Assembly: GCA_016217675.1 (NCBI GenBank)
Contig: JACRHC010000083.1
Location: 1 to 64,000, forward strand
From: Nitrospirota bacterium
Lineage (GTDB): Bacteria; Nitrospirota; Thermodesulfovibrionia; Thermodesulfovibrionales; UBA6898
Direction of reading: 5' to 3'
Length of the DNA stretch: 64,000 nucleotides
A program made the position numbers and the translations under genes. This document shows positions 34,621 to 44,072 of the stretch, piece after piece. The notes under the pieces are model-generated. The model was given only the letters and a program-made list of their open reading frames with translations, did not search any database and was not told where the DNA came from. The stretch's first letter is position 1, and every line of letters begins with the position of its first letter.

Positions 34621-37500
34621 TCAGGGCTCCAGGGCCTTCTTTACAATATTCGCAAGTGACAGGACATTATACGGTTTGGAGGCAATACCCCTGAAACCGT
34701 ATTTCTGATATTCAGCCATGACCGGATCGTTTGAGTACCCGCTCGAAACAATAGCCCGTGCATGGGGATCGATCTCCAGAAGCCTCTTCATAAGCTCCCT
34801 GCCGCCCATACCTCCGGGAACCGTGAGGTCCATGATAACAAGATCAAAGGGCCTCTCCTGCGACGCTGCCTGCTGATAGACAGAAAGTGCCTCGGCTCCG
34901 TCACCGGAGAATTCGACTTCATAACCAAACGTCTTCAGAATCTCGCCTGCTATATTCCGCACTGTCTCTTCATCATCCATGATCAGTATCCGCCCTGCCC
35001 CCTGGTGGCAGAAGACCGGCGCAGAGGGGACCGGCGCTTCTTCCTCTTTTTCAGAAGCAGGCAGATAGATATGGAAGGTGGAGCCTGAGCCGAGCTCTGA
35101 TTCAACCGTGATATGGCCATCGTGCTTCTTAACGATCGAATAGACCGTTGCAAGGCCGAGCCCGCTGCCCTTCTGCTTGGTGGTAAAATAGGGATCGAAG
35201 ATCCTGGTCAGATACTCGCCTGAGATGCCGATGCCGTTATCTTTGACCGAGATCTTTACATACCTGCCCGGTTTAAGGGCTGGCAGATCACAGGCGTTCT
35301 GCAGGTCGAGGTTCTCGCACTGAACACTGATCGTGCCGCCGTCAGGCATGGCATGCGAGGCATTGATGACAAGATTATGAAACACCTGGCTCATCTGACC
35401 CGCATCGACATCCACATGCCAGAGTCCGTCACCGGCTCTCAGATCAAAGGCGATATTCGTTCCCCGAAGCGCAAAGCCAGCCGAGTCCTTTATGATACCT
35501 CCTATGGAAGTGGTCTCTTTTATCGGGACCCCTCCCTTGGCAAAGGTCAGGAGTTGCATGGTCAGGTCCCGTGCGCGCTCGGAAGCCTTCTCCGCCTCAT
35601 GCAGCATATCCCTGGCCCTGCCTTCACCGGGCATCTGCATCTTTGCAAGGCTTATGTTGCCCATGATCGCGGTCAGCAGGTTGTTAAAATCATGGGCAAT
35701 ACCCCCGGCAAGGAGGCCGAGCGATTCAAGCTTCTCGGTCTGGGCCTCTAACTGCTCGATCTCATCATTTGCCTGCTTCCGGTCGATGATTTTCCAGACA
35801 GAGTCCATAAGAAGCGTTGTCTGCAGAATATCACTCTCATCATAGTCGGTCTTCTTGTTGGCAAGGCCGACAACAGCAATGATGCGTTTTCCGCTAAAAA
35901 GGGGGACAGTCATAAAATTCGAGAGATGAGAATGGCCCGCCGGGTACCCTTTTTTCAAGGGATGCGGGGCCTGAAAATCATTCAGGATAATGGGCTTCCC
36001 CTGCCTGACCGCCTCGCCCCAGATGCCGGTCTTTTCAAGCTGATAGACCGTTTCGGGCTGCGTGATGAGACACTCCTTCATCACCTCTTTGGACCAGCTG
36101 TTCAGGATAAACTCCTTCTTCTGTTCAGAATAATGATATATGTATCCGAGGGAACTGCCGGTCAGCTCAATCACCTTTTCAAGAGCGTAGTCGAGAAGGT
36201 CCTGCATATTATCGGCCCTGTACTGGGAGATCTCCCACAGGATGCGGAGACGGGTCTCGTTCATCCTTATCTTCTCCTCTGCATTCTTCCTGCCGGTGAT
36301 ATCAGAAAAGATCGTGGCAAAGCCGCTCTTGTCCATGGGAGCGACCGAGATATCGAAATGCTTTTTCATGGGAGAGAAATACGTCTCAAACCGCAAGGGG
36401 ACGCCGCTCTGCGCCACGCCGGCAAACTCTGCAAGGTAAGGGGCAGTATCAGTTCCATAGGCATCCGTTGCCAGCTTGCCCCTGACCTGATTTTCAGACA
36501 GGGAGAGAAGCACCTCATATTGCCGGTTCACAGACTGGATTTCATAATTTATTGCAACACCGTGCTCGTCATAAACAAGGCGGTGCAGTGCGACACCCTC
36601 TGCCATGCCCGAAAAGAGCGAGCGGTAACGGGTCTCGCTTTCGCGCAGGGCCTGTTCACTGGCCATAAGCTGCTGGTTCGCCGCTCTCAACTGCTGCTCG
36701 CCTGCAAGGAGCTGTTGATTCGATGCCCTCATCTGCTGATCACTGGCAAGCAACTGCTGATTGGACGCCCGCAGCTGCTGCTCGGTTGCAGCAAGCTGCT
36801 GGTTGGTGACCTGCAGTTGCCGGTTCTGCTCGGCAATCCTTGAAAGGAATGCTGACCGGCCGCGATTATATCGGAGAAATATAATGCCGGAGCCGGACGA
36901 AAGGATGAGACATCCGAGCAGAAGAGCGATCTGAGCCCTCTTGAAGGCTGATGCATTGTCATCGATAACCTTCAGGAGGCGCGCCTCAATCTCATGGGAA
37001 AATGACATCAGGTCGCCAAAGGCAAGGTCATATTCCCGATCGATCTGAGAGCCCACACGGGAACTGTCTTTTGAGGCCAATCGTTTTCTGGTTATCTCCC
37101 TGCAATGGGAGATCTTTTCAGAAGCCTGTTTCAGAAGGCCTCTCAGTTGCAGGTCATCAACAGGTATAAGCTCGCCCTCGTAACTTGTCCCTCCTTTGAG
37201 CATGGCATCTGCATACCATTGAGCAAGGTCATACCGGGCCCAGACATCATCTTCGCTCAACTTCGTGTCACCCATGATCAGTTCTTCGGACCAGAGGTGA
37301 GCAAGGGCGATCTCGGTCCGTATCTCGTGCACGGCAGCCATCTGCGGAGAGACGACCTTCATCGCATGATAGCCCAGGTATGCTGAAAAGCCGATAGTAC
37401 CGATGAACAGGACGGCGATTATCACAATGACATAGAGCAACAGGCGCGGGAATAGCCCCTTGTCCTGATGCTCATCAGGATGCGGAATGGGATCGTTCAC
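34621..37500 (-). CDS. large hybrid histidine kinase with a repeat coiled coil, PAS, GAF and receiver
   Basis: From the GTG at 37500 (GGAGG thirteen bases ahead) the protein has 959 residues. An N-terminal helix (about 20-42), a helical sensor and a second helix (about 190-210) lead to a coiled coil (about 221-285) made of repeated NQQL-A-EQQLRA units. PAS (about 290-410), GAF (about 425-590), HisKA with GGIAHDFNNLLTAIMG, HATPase (GSGLGLATVYSIVKKH) and a receiver with LVIMDLTVPGG follow. A longer start would overlap cheD by 104 bp. It probably shares a transcript with cheD. Confidence 0.88.
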   Translation of the reverse strand: MNDPIPHPDEHQDKGLFPRLLLYVIVIIAVLFIGTIGFSAYLGYHAMKVVSPQMAAVHEIRTEIALAHLWSEELIMGDTKLSEDDVWARYDLAQWYADAMLKGGTSYEGELIPVDDLQLRGLLKQASEKISHCREITRKRLASKDSSRVGSQIDREYDLAFGDLMSFSHEIEARLLKVIDDNASAFKRAQIALLLGCLILSSGSGIIFLRYNRGRSAFLSRIAEQNRQLQVTNQQLAATEQQLRASNQQLLASDQQMRASNQQLLAGEQQLRAANQQLMASEQALRESETRYRSLFSGMAEGVALHRLVYDEHGVAINYEIQSVNRQYEVLLSLSENQVRGKLATDAYGTDTAPYLAEFAGVAQSGVPLRFETYFSPMKKHFDISVAPMDKSGFATIFSDITGRKNAEEKIRMNETRLRILWEISQYRADNMQDLLDYALEKVIELTGSSLGYIYHYSEQKKEFILNSWSKEVMKECLITQPETVYQLEKTGIWGEAVRQGKPIILNDFQAPHPLKKGYPAGHSHLSNFMTVPLFSGKRIIAVVGLANKKTDYDESDILQTTLLMDSVWKIIDRKQANDEIEQLEAQTEKLESLGLLAGGIAHDFNNLLTAIMGNISLAKMQMPGEGRARDMLHEAEKASERARDLTMQLLTFAKGGVPIKETTSIGGIIKDSAGFALRGTNIAFDLRAGDGLWHVDVDAGQMSQVFHNLVINASHAMPDGGTISVQCENLDLQNACDLPALKPGRYVKISVKDNGIGISGEYLTRIFDPYFTTKQKGSGLGLATVYSIVKKHDGHITVESELGSGSTFHIYLPASEKEEEAPVPSAPVFCHQGAGRILIMDDEETVRNIAGEILKTFGYEVEFSGDGAEALSVYQQAASQERPFDLVIMDLTVPGGMGGRELMKRLLEIDPHARAIVSSGYSNDPVMAEYQKYGFRGIASKPYNVLSLANIVKKALEP

Positions 37501-37534
37501 AATATTTCCGTTACCTCCGAACAGAGCATGACGG

Positions 37535-38071
37535 TCAGCACAGTTTTTTGCCCCACTGCATGATGGGTGCTTGACCGAACAACACGCTGAACTTCCCTCC
37601 ACCCTCTGAATATAGAACAGTTCCTGCGGCAATATCAAGCCTCACCGAGCGCCGCTGAACACCCCCCAGGGACTGTGCCGAAACAGTCAGTCCGAGACGG
37701 CTGAGCACCTCACTGACAGCCTCGATATTCAGCGAACATATACTGTCCTCAGGCCGCTGAAGCACGTTGCCAGCTCCGGCAAGGCAGACCACGAGATCTT
37801 CTATTTTTGCGCCTTTCCGCAGCATCTGCGAGAGAAGTTCCGTTATCGCGTCATCAGCATATCTGAACCGGTCGGCATGACCTTCCTGCCTGCATTTTCC
37901 GGGCAGCATAACATGGGCAATACCGCCTATCCGGACAAGCGGATCAAGCATGACCACCGCGATGCAGGAACCGAGCGCACTGACCAGCATAATGGTGCCG
38001 GCGCTCTCTGTTCTGACCTCACCAGTCAAAACTTCTCTGACCCGTTCAGTTTTTCTTGTATACGGTTCCAA
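37535..38071 (-). CDS. cheD: chemoreceptor glutamine deamidase CheD
   Basis: Deamidates glutamines on chemoreceptors. The 178 residues show the active-site Cys in SALGSCIAVVMLDP, the His in GGIAHVMLPGK, and the family C-terminal segment LGGVQRRSVRLDIAAGTVLYS. No other chemotaxis gene is nearby; instead a hybrid kinase with a receptor-like helical sensor begins 34 bp downstream. The gap of about 200 bp to glyQ holds the divergent promoters. Confidence 0.9.
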   Translation of the reverse strand: MEPYTRKTERVREVLTGEVRTESAGTIMLVSALGSCIAVVMLDPLVRIGGIAHVMLPGKCRQEGHADRFRYADDAITELLSQMLRKGAKIEDLVVCLAGAGNVLQRPEDSICSLNIEAVSEVLSRLGLTVSAQSLGGVQRRSVRLDIAAGTVLYSEGGGKFSVLFGQAPIMQWGKKLC

Positions 38072-38215
38072 TGCTTTACTCCTCCTTAAATATTACTTTC
38101 TCAGGACTGGTAAAATCCATGTTCAAGTCCCGGACTTTCTTCATCTTTCTTAAGAATCTCTGTTGCAAAACCGTTTTCCCGGCCCTGCGGGAGATTGCAA
38201 TTACCTGCAGCCACA

Positions 38216-38244
38216 TTGACAAATATGCCGGAATTTTTTAAGAT
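38216..38244 (+). promoter_or_regulatory. sigma-70-type promoter for glyQS
   Basis: A perfect TTGACA (38216-38221) is followed after 17 bp by TAAGAT (38239-38244). Transcription would start near 38251, just before the AAGGAGG of glyQ. The leader is thus very short, leaving no room for a T-box or attenuator. Confidence 0.6.
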
Positions 38245-38270
38245 TTTGGCTCGTTCCAAGGAGGTTACTA

Positions 38271-39146
38271 TTGCATTTTCAGGATCTCATTCTCACACTT
38301 CATCAGTTCTGGGCAAAGAAGGGCTGTGCGCTGCTTCAGCCCTATGATATTGAGGTCGGCGCAGGGACATTCCACCCGGCAACCTTTCTGAAGGTACTCG
38401 GCCCTGAGCCCTGGAAAACCGCATTCGTGGAACCATCGCGCAGGCCGACCGACGGAAGATACGGCGAGAACCCCAACAGGCTGCAGCACTATTACCAGTA
38501 TCAGGTGATCATCAAACCGTCACCTGCAGACTGCCAGGGGCTCTATCTCGAAAGTCTTGAAGCGATCGGCGTGGACCAGACAAAACACGACATCAGGTTC
38601 GTTGAAGATGACTGGGAATCTCCGACGCTCGGCGCATGGGGACTTGGCTGGGAAGTCTGGCTCGACGGTATGGAAGTGACGCAATTTACTTATTTTCAGC
38701 AGGTGGGCGGCATTGACCTCAAGCCGGTATCACTCGAAATAACGTATGGTCTTGAAAGAATAGCCATGTATCTGCAGGGCGTTGACAATGTCTATGACCT
38801 AAGGTGGAATAAAAACCTTTTGTACGGCGATATCCACCATATCACCGAGGTTGAAGGCTCCAAATATAATTTCGATCATTCCGATGCCGAACTTCTTGCC
38901 CGCCATTTTGCAGACTGCGAGAAAGAGTCTATCAGATTAAACACGCTCGGCCTTGTAATTCCATCCTATGAGTTCTGCCTCAAGTGTTCACACCTCTTCA
39001 ACCTTCTTGATGCGCGTGGCGCCATCTCGGTGACCGAGAGGACAAAATATATCGCCCGCGTAAGAAACCTTGCGAAACTGGCGGCAGAGGCGTACAGCCG
39101 CCAGAGAGAAGAGATGGGGTTCCCGCTTCTGAGGAGCGAAAAATGA
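38271..39146 (+). CDS. glyQ: glycyl-tRNA synthetase alpha subunit
   Basis: Catalytic subunit of the bacterial alpha2-beta2 glycyl-tRNA synthetase. The 291 residues begin at a TTG with AAGGAGG six bases ahead and contain family segments [53 protein letters not shown] and [16 protein letters not shown]. The stop overlaps glyS by 4 bp. Length is normal. Confidence 0.97.
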   Translation: MHFQDLILTLHQFWAKKGCALLQPYDIEVGAGTFHPATFLKVLGPEPWKTAFVEPSRRPTDGRYGENPNRLQHYYQYQVIIKPSPADCQGLYLESLEAIGVDQTKHDIRFVEDDWESPTLGAWGLGWEVWLDGMEVTQFTYFQQVGGIDLKPVSLEITYGLERIAMYLQGVDNVYDLRWNKNLLYGDIHHITEVEGSKYNFDHSDAELLARHFADCEKESIRLNTLGLVIPSYEFCLKCSHLFNLLDARGAISVTERTKYIARVRNLAKLAAEAYSRQREEMGFPLLRSEK

Positions 39147-41230
39147 ACGAACAAAACACCACCCTGAACGGCTCTTCCATACTGCTCGAAATAGGCACAG
39201 AAGAAATCCCTTCCCGGTTTCTTCCCCAGGCAATAGAAGACCTCCGGGCAATAGCGGAAAAAACCTTTGGAGAATATCGCATCGGGCATGCTGATATCGC
39301 AGTCTATGCAACGCCGAGAAGACTTTCCCTGCTGGTCAGCGATGTTGCCGCATCACAAAAAGATAATGTTAAGGAAGTCTTCGGGCCGGCAAAAAATGCG
39401 GCCTTTGACAGTGAAGGCAATCCGACAAAGGCAGCGACCGGTTTTGCAGCATCTCTGGGCCTTGCGGTCTCTGACCTGAAGCTTAAGCAGAAAGGCAAAG
39501 GAGAGTATGTTGTTGCTGTTGTCGAGGAAAAGGGCACTGATACAAAAACCGTTATGCCTGAACTTCTGAAGAAGATCATGTTAGCCCTGCACTTCCCAAA
39601 GTCCATGCGCTGGGGAAACGGCTCTATGACGTTTGTCAGACCCATAGTCTGGATCCTCGCAATTTCAGATGCTGAGGCCATCGAGTTTGATATCGACGGA
39701 CTGAAGAGCGGCAATCAGACGCGAGGCCACCGGTTCCTTTCTCCTGCTTCCTTCCAGATTAAAGACATCTCATCATACCGGCATTTCCTTGAAACAAACT
39801 TTGTGATCCTTGATCAGAACAAAAGACGAGACACGATCGTAAAGTCCATGACTCAGCTCACCCAGAACTCGGGCCTTAAGGTTATCACCGATGAAGGGCT
39901 CCTCGAAACCGTCAACTATCTTGTCGAATATCCTGTGCCGGTGCTCTGCAGCTTTGACAGGGAATATCTCAAACTTCCCCAGGAACTGCTTATCACCGTC
40001 ATGAAAGACCACCAGAAATATTTTGCACTGCAGGATGCCAGCGGCTATCTTGCAAACAATTTCATCGTCGTCAGCAACACCAAGGCAGAAAATGCCGAGA
40101 CCGTGCGAACAGGCGCCCAGCGTGTCATCAAGGCACGCTTTGACGACGCGAAGTTTTATTACAGCGAAGACTCTGCCAGGCCTCTTGCTGACCGCATCGA
40201 AAAACTCAGAGACGTCACTTTTCATGCACGGCTGGGAACCCTCCATGAAAAGACAGAGCGGATAGCTTCGATTGCAGGCTTTCTTGCAGAAAGACTTTCC
40301 CCTGATATGAAGGACAAGTCTGTCAGGGCAGCACGCCTGTCGAAGGCTGACCTTATAACCGGCGTAGTCAGGGAATTCCCTGAACTTCAGGGCATCATGG
40401 GAAAATATTATGCCCATAACGACAGGGAGGAGCGGGATGTTGCTGATGCCCTTGAAGAACAGTATATGCCGAAAAGCTCGGGTGACAGAATTCCACAGAC
40501 AGAGGTTGGCGCTATCGTAAGCCTTGCTGACAAGATCGACAACATTGCTTCTTTTTTTTCCATAGGACTCATCCCTACCGGGTCAGAGGACCCCTTTGCC
40601 CTGAGGCGTCAGGCAATGGGTATCGTCTCGATCTTTCTTGAAAAAGGATATGCCCTCGGCCTGCAGGAAGTCTTTGCCCATGCACTCAATACCCTGCATA
40701 AAGTCAAATCCCCTGAGGCTGTCATGGATACCATCACGAATTTCATGAACCAGAGAACTGAGTTCATCCTCCTGTCGGCAGGGCATAGCCAGGAGATCAT
40801 CAGGTCAGTGCTTCAGCTTTCCTTCAGCCACCCCCTGGAGGGTATTACTGCAAGGATCAGGGCGCTCGCAGCAGCACAGAAAGAAGAAGCGTTCTCCGAA
40901 TTCCTCCTTGCGATCAAAAGGGTGAATAATATCATACCCAAAACCCCGCTTCCGGCAGCAGAGCCTTCTCTCTTTCAGCAGGAAGAGGAAAAGAACCTCA
41001 GCACAAGTCACACCTCGATAAAAACAGCTCTCGCACCGTGTCTTGAACAGGGCGATTTCCCTGCCGCTGTCAGGGTGCTATTCCAGATCACGCCGGCTAT
41101 AAACAGTTTTTTTGACAAGGTCCTTGTCATGGACAAACGCGACGAGATCAAGACAAACAGGCTTTCCCTGCTCAGGGAGATATGGGAAACCGTAGCACCC
41201 ATAGCGGATTTTTCAAAATTTCAATCGTGA
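39143..41230 (+). CDS. glyS: glycyl-tRNA synthetase beta subunit
   Basis: The 695-residue beta subunit for tRNA binding. Visible family segments are [16 protein letters not shown] at the start, [25 protein letters not shown], an HD-like region [34 protein letters not shown] and a C-terminal anticodon-binding region ending [18 protein letters not shown]. It overlaps glyQ by 4 bp. No terminator is seen in the AT-rich 83 bp before rplM. Confidence 0.97.
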   Translation: MNEQNTTLNGSSILLEIGTEEIPSRFLPQAIEDLRAIAEKTFGEYRIGHADIAVYATPRRLSLLVSDVAASQKDNVKEVFGPAKNAAFDSEGNPTKAATGFAASLGLAVSDLKLKQKGKGEYVVAVVEEKGTDTKTVMPELLKKIMLALHFPKSMRWGNGSMTFVRPIVWILAISDAEAIEFDIDGLKSGNQTRGHRFLSPASFQIKDISSYRHFLETNFVILDQNKRRDTIVKSMTQLTQNSGLKVITDEGLLETVNYLVEYPVPVLCSFDREYLKLPQELLITVMKDHQKYFALQDASGYLANNFIVVSNTKAENAETVRTGAQRVIKARFDDAKFYYSEDSARPLADRIEKLRDVTFHARLGTLHEKTERIASIAGFLAERLSPDMKDKSVRAARLSKADLITGVVREFPELQGIMGKYYAHNDREERDVADALEEQYMPKSSGDRIPQTEVGAIVSLADKIDNIASFFSIGLIPTGSEDPFALRRQAMGIVSIFLEKGYALGLQEVFAHALNTLHKVKSPEAVMDTITNFMNQRTEFILLSAGHSQEIIRSVLQLSFSHPLEGITARIRALAAAQKEEAFSEFLLAIKRVNNIIPKTPLPAAEPSLFQQEEEKNLSTSHTSIKTALAPCLEQGDFPAAVRVLFQITPAINSFFDKVLVMDKRDEIKTNRLSLLREIWETVAPIADFSKFQS

Positions 41231-41243
41231 TTGCCACAAAATA

Positions 41244-41273
41244 TTGACTTTTACCATCGTTTTTTATTATTTT
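41244..41273 (+). promoter_or_regulatory. candidate promoter for rplM-rpsI
   Basis: TTGACT at 41244-41249 lies in a very AT-rich gap. Possible -10 boxes are TATTAT (41265-41270, spacing 15) or TATTTT (41268-41273, spacing 18). The exact pair is uncertain. Confidence 0.4.
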
Positions 41274-41313
41274 ATTTAACCCACATTTTCAGAAAGAAAG
41301 GTAAGAAGTAACA

Positions 41314-41739
41314 ATGAAGACCCAGTTTGCAAAAAAAGGTGATGTCGAACGCAAGTGGTATGTTGTCGATGCCAAAGATGTTGTACTCGGCAGACTCGCC
41401 ACAAAGATTGCCGTCTATCTCAGAGGCAAGAACAAGCCAGTGTTCACTCCCAATGTTGACACCGGAGATTTTATTATTGTCGTCAATGCCGATAAGGTAA
41501 GACTGACCGGCAATAAAATGACCGACAAGGTCTATTATCATCACACCGGGTATATCGGCGGCATCAAGGCCGAGACAGCCAAGGAAGTGTTCGAAAAGCA
41601 CCCTGAACGGATCATCGAGAAGGCTGTCTGGGGCATGCTTCCGAAAAACACCCTCGGCAAACAGATGCTGAAGAAGCTGAAAGTATACAAGGGAGCCGAT
41701 CATCCGCATAAAGCCCAGGCCCCGGAAATATTGCAGTAG
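41314..41739 (+). CDS. rplM: 50S ribosomal protein L13
   Basis: A 141-residue L13 with the conserved [20 protein letters not shown] start, [16 protein letters not shown] and the [19 protein letters not shown] region. A GAAAGG lies upstream of the ATG. It is followed after 10 bp by rpsI, the near-universal pairing. Confidence 0.98.
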   Translation: MKTQFAKKGDVERKWYVVDAKDVVLGRLATKIAVYLRGKNKPVFTPNVDTGDFIIVVNADKVRLTGNKMTDKVYYHHTGYIGGIKAETAKEVFEKHPERIIEKAVWGMLPKNTLGKQMLKKLKVYKGADHPHKAQAPEILQ

Positions 41740-41749
41740 AGGAGAAACA

Positions 41750-42142
41750 ATGGCAGAGATAAATTATAACAGCACCGGAAGAAGAAAGAACGCCGTGGCA
41801 CGGGTTATCATAGCTCCGGGCACCGGCAAGATCACCGTTAACAACAAGTCACTTGACGACTACTTTCATAGAGAAACTCTCCGCATGATCATCAGGCAGC
41901 CGATTGAACTCGTTGGTGTTACCGGCAAGCATGACATATCGGTAAAAGTGGCAGGCGGCGGCCTTACCGGTCAGGCAGGGGCTATCAGACACGGTATTTC
42001 AAGGGCCTTGTTAAGGGTGGATGCCGACATGAGGGGCAAACTCAAGAAGGAAGGATTCCTTACCAGGGATCCGAGGGAAAAGGAAAGAAAGAAATACGGT
42101 CTCGCAGGAGCAAGAAAGCGCTTCCAGTTCTCAAAGAGATAG
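41750..42142 (+). CDS. rpsI: 30S ribosomal protein S9
   Basis: A 130-residue S9 with [20 protein letters not shown] near the start, [19 protein letters not shown] in the middle and the C-terminal [18 protein letters not shown], whose final Lys-Arg reaches the ribosomal P site. GAGG stands eight bases before the ATG. A strong terminator follows. Confidence 0.98.
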   Translation: MAEINYNSTGRRKNAVARVIIAPGTGKITVNNKSLDDYFHRETLRMIIRQPIELVGVTGKHDISVKVAGGGLTGQAGAIRHGISRALLRVDADMRGKLKKEGFLTRDPREKERKKYGLAGARKRFQFSKR

Positions 42143-42163
42143 TTTTCTTTTCACTTCAACACC

Positions 42164-42196
42164 AAAAGGCCCCGAACTTTCGGGGCCTTTTCTTTT
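42164..42196 (+). terminator. rho-independent terminator after rpsI
   Basis: AAAGGCCCCGA and TCGGGGCCTTT form a stem with a short loop, followed by TTCTTTT. It ends the rplM-rpsI transcript. Confidence 0.9.
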
Positions 42197-42235
42197 GCCT
42201 GAAATTTTAAGACAGCGTGAGGTATCATAATACAT

Positions 42236-43297
42236 ATGAAAAAAACGGACATGAAGAAACTGAGGGTCGGGATCTGCGGTGCAAGCGGATACACAGGGAT
42301 AGAACTGCTGAGGATCCTTGCGCTCCATCCTCATATTGAAGTTACTGCTGTCACCTCTGAAAAATCAGCAGGAAAGAAACTGCAGGAGGTATTTCCCTTC
42401 CTCTCTGCGTACCGGGATCTTGCATTCGAACCTATGGACAAAGAAAGACTTCTTCATAAGGCAGATCTTTTCTTTCTGGCGCTTCCTCATGGCGCCTCAC
42501 AGGAGGCTGTGCATTATTTCTTCCGCAAAGGGAAACGGGCAATTGACCTTTCAGCGGACTACCGGATCTCTGACGCAGCTACCTATGCCGAATGGTATGG
42601 TCTTCTGCATAATCATCAGGATACGCTTAAGAAGGCTGTATACGGGCTTCCCGAGATCTACCGGAAGAAGATACAGAAGGCGCGGCTTATCGCAAATCCG
42701 GGATGTTACCCAACCAGTGCAATTCTCGGCCTGATGCCGGCGCTAAAGAGCAGAGTCATTGACCCTTCAACCATCACCATTGACTCAAAGTCGGGTACAA
42801 GCGGAGCAGGAAGAAAAGCCGATCTTGGAATATCTTTTTGCGAGGTGAACGAAGGGTTCAGGGCATATGGCATTACGACACACCGGCATACGCCTGAAAT
42901 CGAGCAGGAGATATCTTCCCTTGCCGGCAAAAAGGTGATGGTCAATTTCACGCCTCACCTTCTCCCCGTTGACAGAGGTATTCTCACGACAATCTATGCA
43001 AGACTGACAAAACAGATGGACACACAAAAGATGCTCAGTCACTATACCAGGGCATATGCATCCGAGCCTTTTGTGCGCGTGCTCACCGGTGAGCTATTTC
43101 CGAACATAAAGCATGTGAGGGGCACGAATACCTGCGAGATCGGTCTCAAGGTTAACCCGCGGACCAATACGCTTGTCATCGTTTCTGCTATTGACAACCT
43201 GGTCAAGGGTGCGGCAGGCCAGGCTGTTCATAACATGAATCTCATGATGGGATTTGCCGAGACTGAAGGCATATCCCATCTTGCCCTCTTCCCCTAA
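42236..43297 (+). CDS. argC: N-acetyl-gamma-glutamyl-phosphate reductase
   Basis: NADPH-dependent third step of arginine synthesis. The 353 residues have the nucleotide-binding GICGASGYTGIELLRIL, the catalytic Cys in LIANPGCYPTSAILGLMP (near residue 158), GTSGAGRKADL and THRHTPEIEQE. A second in-frame ATG five codons in is an alternative start. GAGGT lies about 12 bases before the first ATG. It stands alone, with no other arg gene beside it. Confidence 0.96.
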   Translation: MKKTDMKKLRVGICGASGYTGIELLRILALHPHIEVTAVTSEKSAGKKLQEVFPFLSAYRDLAFEPMDKERLLHKADLFFLALPHGASQEAVHYFFRKGKRAIDLSADYRISDAATYAEWYGLLHNHQDTLKKAVYGLPEIYRKKIQKARLIANPGCYPTSAILGLMPALKSRVIDPSTITIDSKSGTSGAGRKADLGISFCEVNEGFRAYGITTHRHTPEIEQEISSLAGKKVMVNFTPHLLPVDRGILTTIYARLTKQMDTQKMLSHYTRAYASEPFVRVLTGELFPNIKHVRGTNTCEIGLKVNPRTNTLVIVSAIDNLVKGAAGQAVHNMNLMMGFAETEGISHLALFP

Positions 43298-43411
43298 CGC
43301 CACGTATTAACTTTTTCTCATGCCCCGTTAATCTCTCTTTCATCTGTTGCGTATATGCTTTAGCGCATGTCCATTGAAACTGATATCACGCAATCGTAAA
43401 AAGGAGGATTC

Positions 43412-43564
43412 ATGAAGGGAATTATCAGCATCGCGGTCACGCAATTCCTATTGACTTTCCTGCTTGTCCTGAGCCTTTTCGGTGCAAGCCTTGTTTTTTC
43501 TGATGAGGTGCAACGAGCCGTGCTATCTGTTATGCCTGTTTATTTTCAGCCCGGTCGGGTATAA
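43412..43564 (+). CDS. 50-residue secreted or membrane peptide, unknown
   Basis: A short frame with a strong AAGGAGG five bases before its ATG. The product is 50 residues: MKGI start, a hydrophobic helix from about residue 5 to 28, a plausible cleavage or border near FSDE, and a short tail (VQRAVLSVMPVYFQPGRV). I do not recognise a family. It ends 11 bp before the phosphodiesterase gene and may be co-translated with it. Without homologues it could also be a leader peptide; the strong ribosome site is the main support. Confidence 0.5.
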   Translation: MKGIISIAVTQFLLTFLLVLSLFGASLVFSDEVQRAVLSVMPVYFQPGRV

Positions 43565-43575
43565 TTTTCCACTGC

Positions 43576-44061
43576 ATGACACAACCGAACGAGGTCAGCG
43601 AGCATCGCACCATCGGCGTAATCTCCGACACGCACGGCCTGTTGCGGCCTGAGGCAATCAGGGCCCTCCAAGGATCAGACGTTATTGTTCATGCAGGAGA
43701 TATCGGCAACGCTGAAGTTCTCAGAAAGCTGAGGGCAATTTCTCCCGTATTTGCCGTGCGTGGCAACACCGACAACGGCCCCTGGATGAAAGGTGTGCCT
43801 GCCTCGGATTCGGTTCAATTTTGCGGATTTCTTTTCCATATCCTCCATGACATCGGCAGACTCGATCTTGATCCCAGGGCGGCAGGCATTCATGTCCTCA
43901 TAAGTGGTCACAGCCACAATCCTGCCATAATACAAAGGGATGGAATCCTGTATCTTAACCCGGGCAGCGCGGGCCCACGCCGCTATTCTCTGCCCATAAC
44001 CCTTGCCCGCATTACCATTGAGGGAGAGGAGCTGACACCCGAGATCATCAGTCTGGAGTAA
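43576..44061 (+). CDS. YfcE/MJ0936-type metallophosphoesterase
   Basis: A 161-residue calcineurin-like phosphodiesterase. The metal-binding motifs are complete: GVISDTHGLLRPE, VIVHAGDIGN, VFAVRGNTD, ILHDIG, LISGHSHNPAI and LNPGSAGPRR. Proteins of this group hydrolyse small phosphodiesters in vitro; the cellular substrate is generally unknown. It is converging with the kinase gene at 44073, leaving 11 bp between stops. Confidence 0.9.
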   Translation: MTQPNEVSEHRTIGVISDTHGLLRPEAIRALQGSDVIVHAGDIGNAEVLRKLRAISPVFAVRGNTDNGPWMKGVPASDSVQFCGFLFHILHDIGRLDLDPRAAGIHVLISGHSHNPAIIQRDGILYLNPGSAGPRRYSLPITLARITIEGEELTPEIISLE

Positions 44062-44072
44062 CAGGCCTCCGT

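Noticed and set aside
35926-36843. Open frame of 305 codons on the plus strand
   Set aside because: It is antisense to the large hybrid kinase, whose domains are unmistakable.
38128-38145. tRNA-like GTTCAAGTCCCGG segment
   Set aside because: No matching T-stem, anticodon arm or acceptor stem could be found around it.
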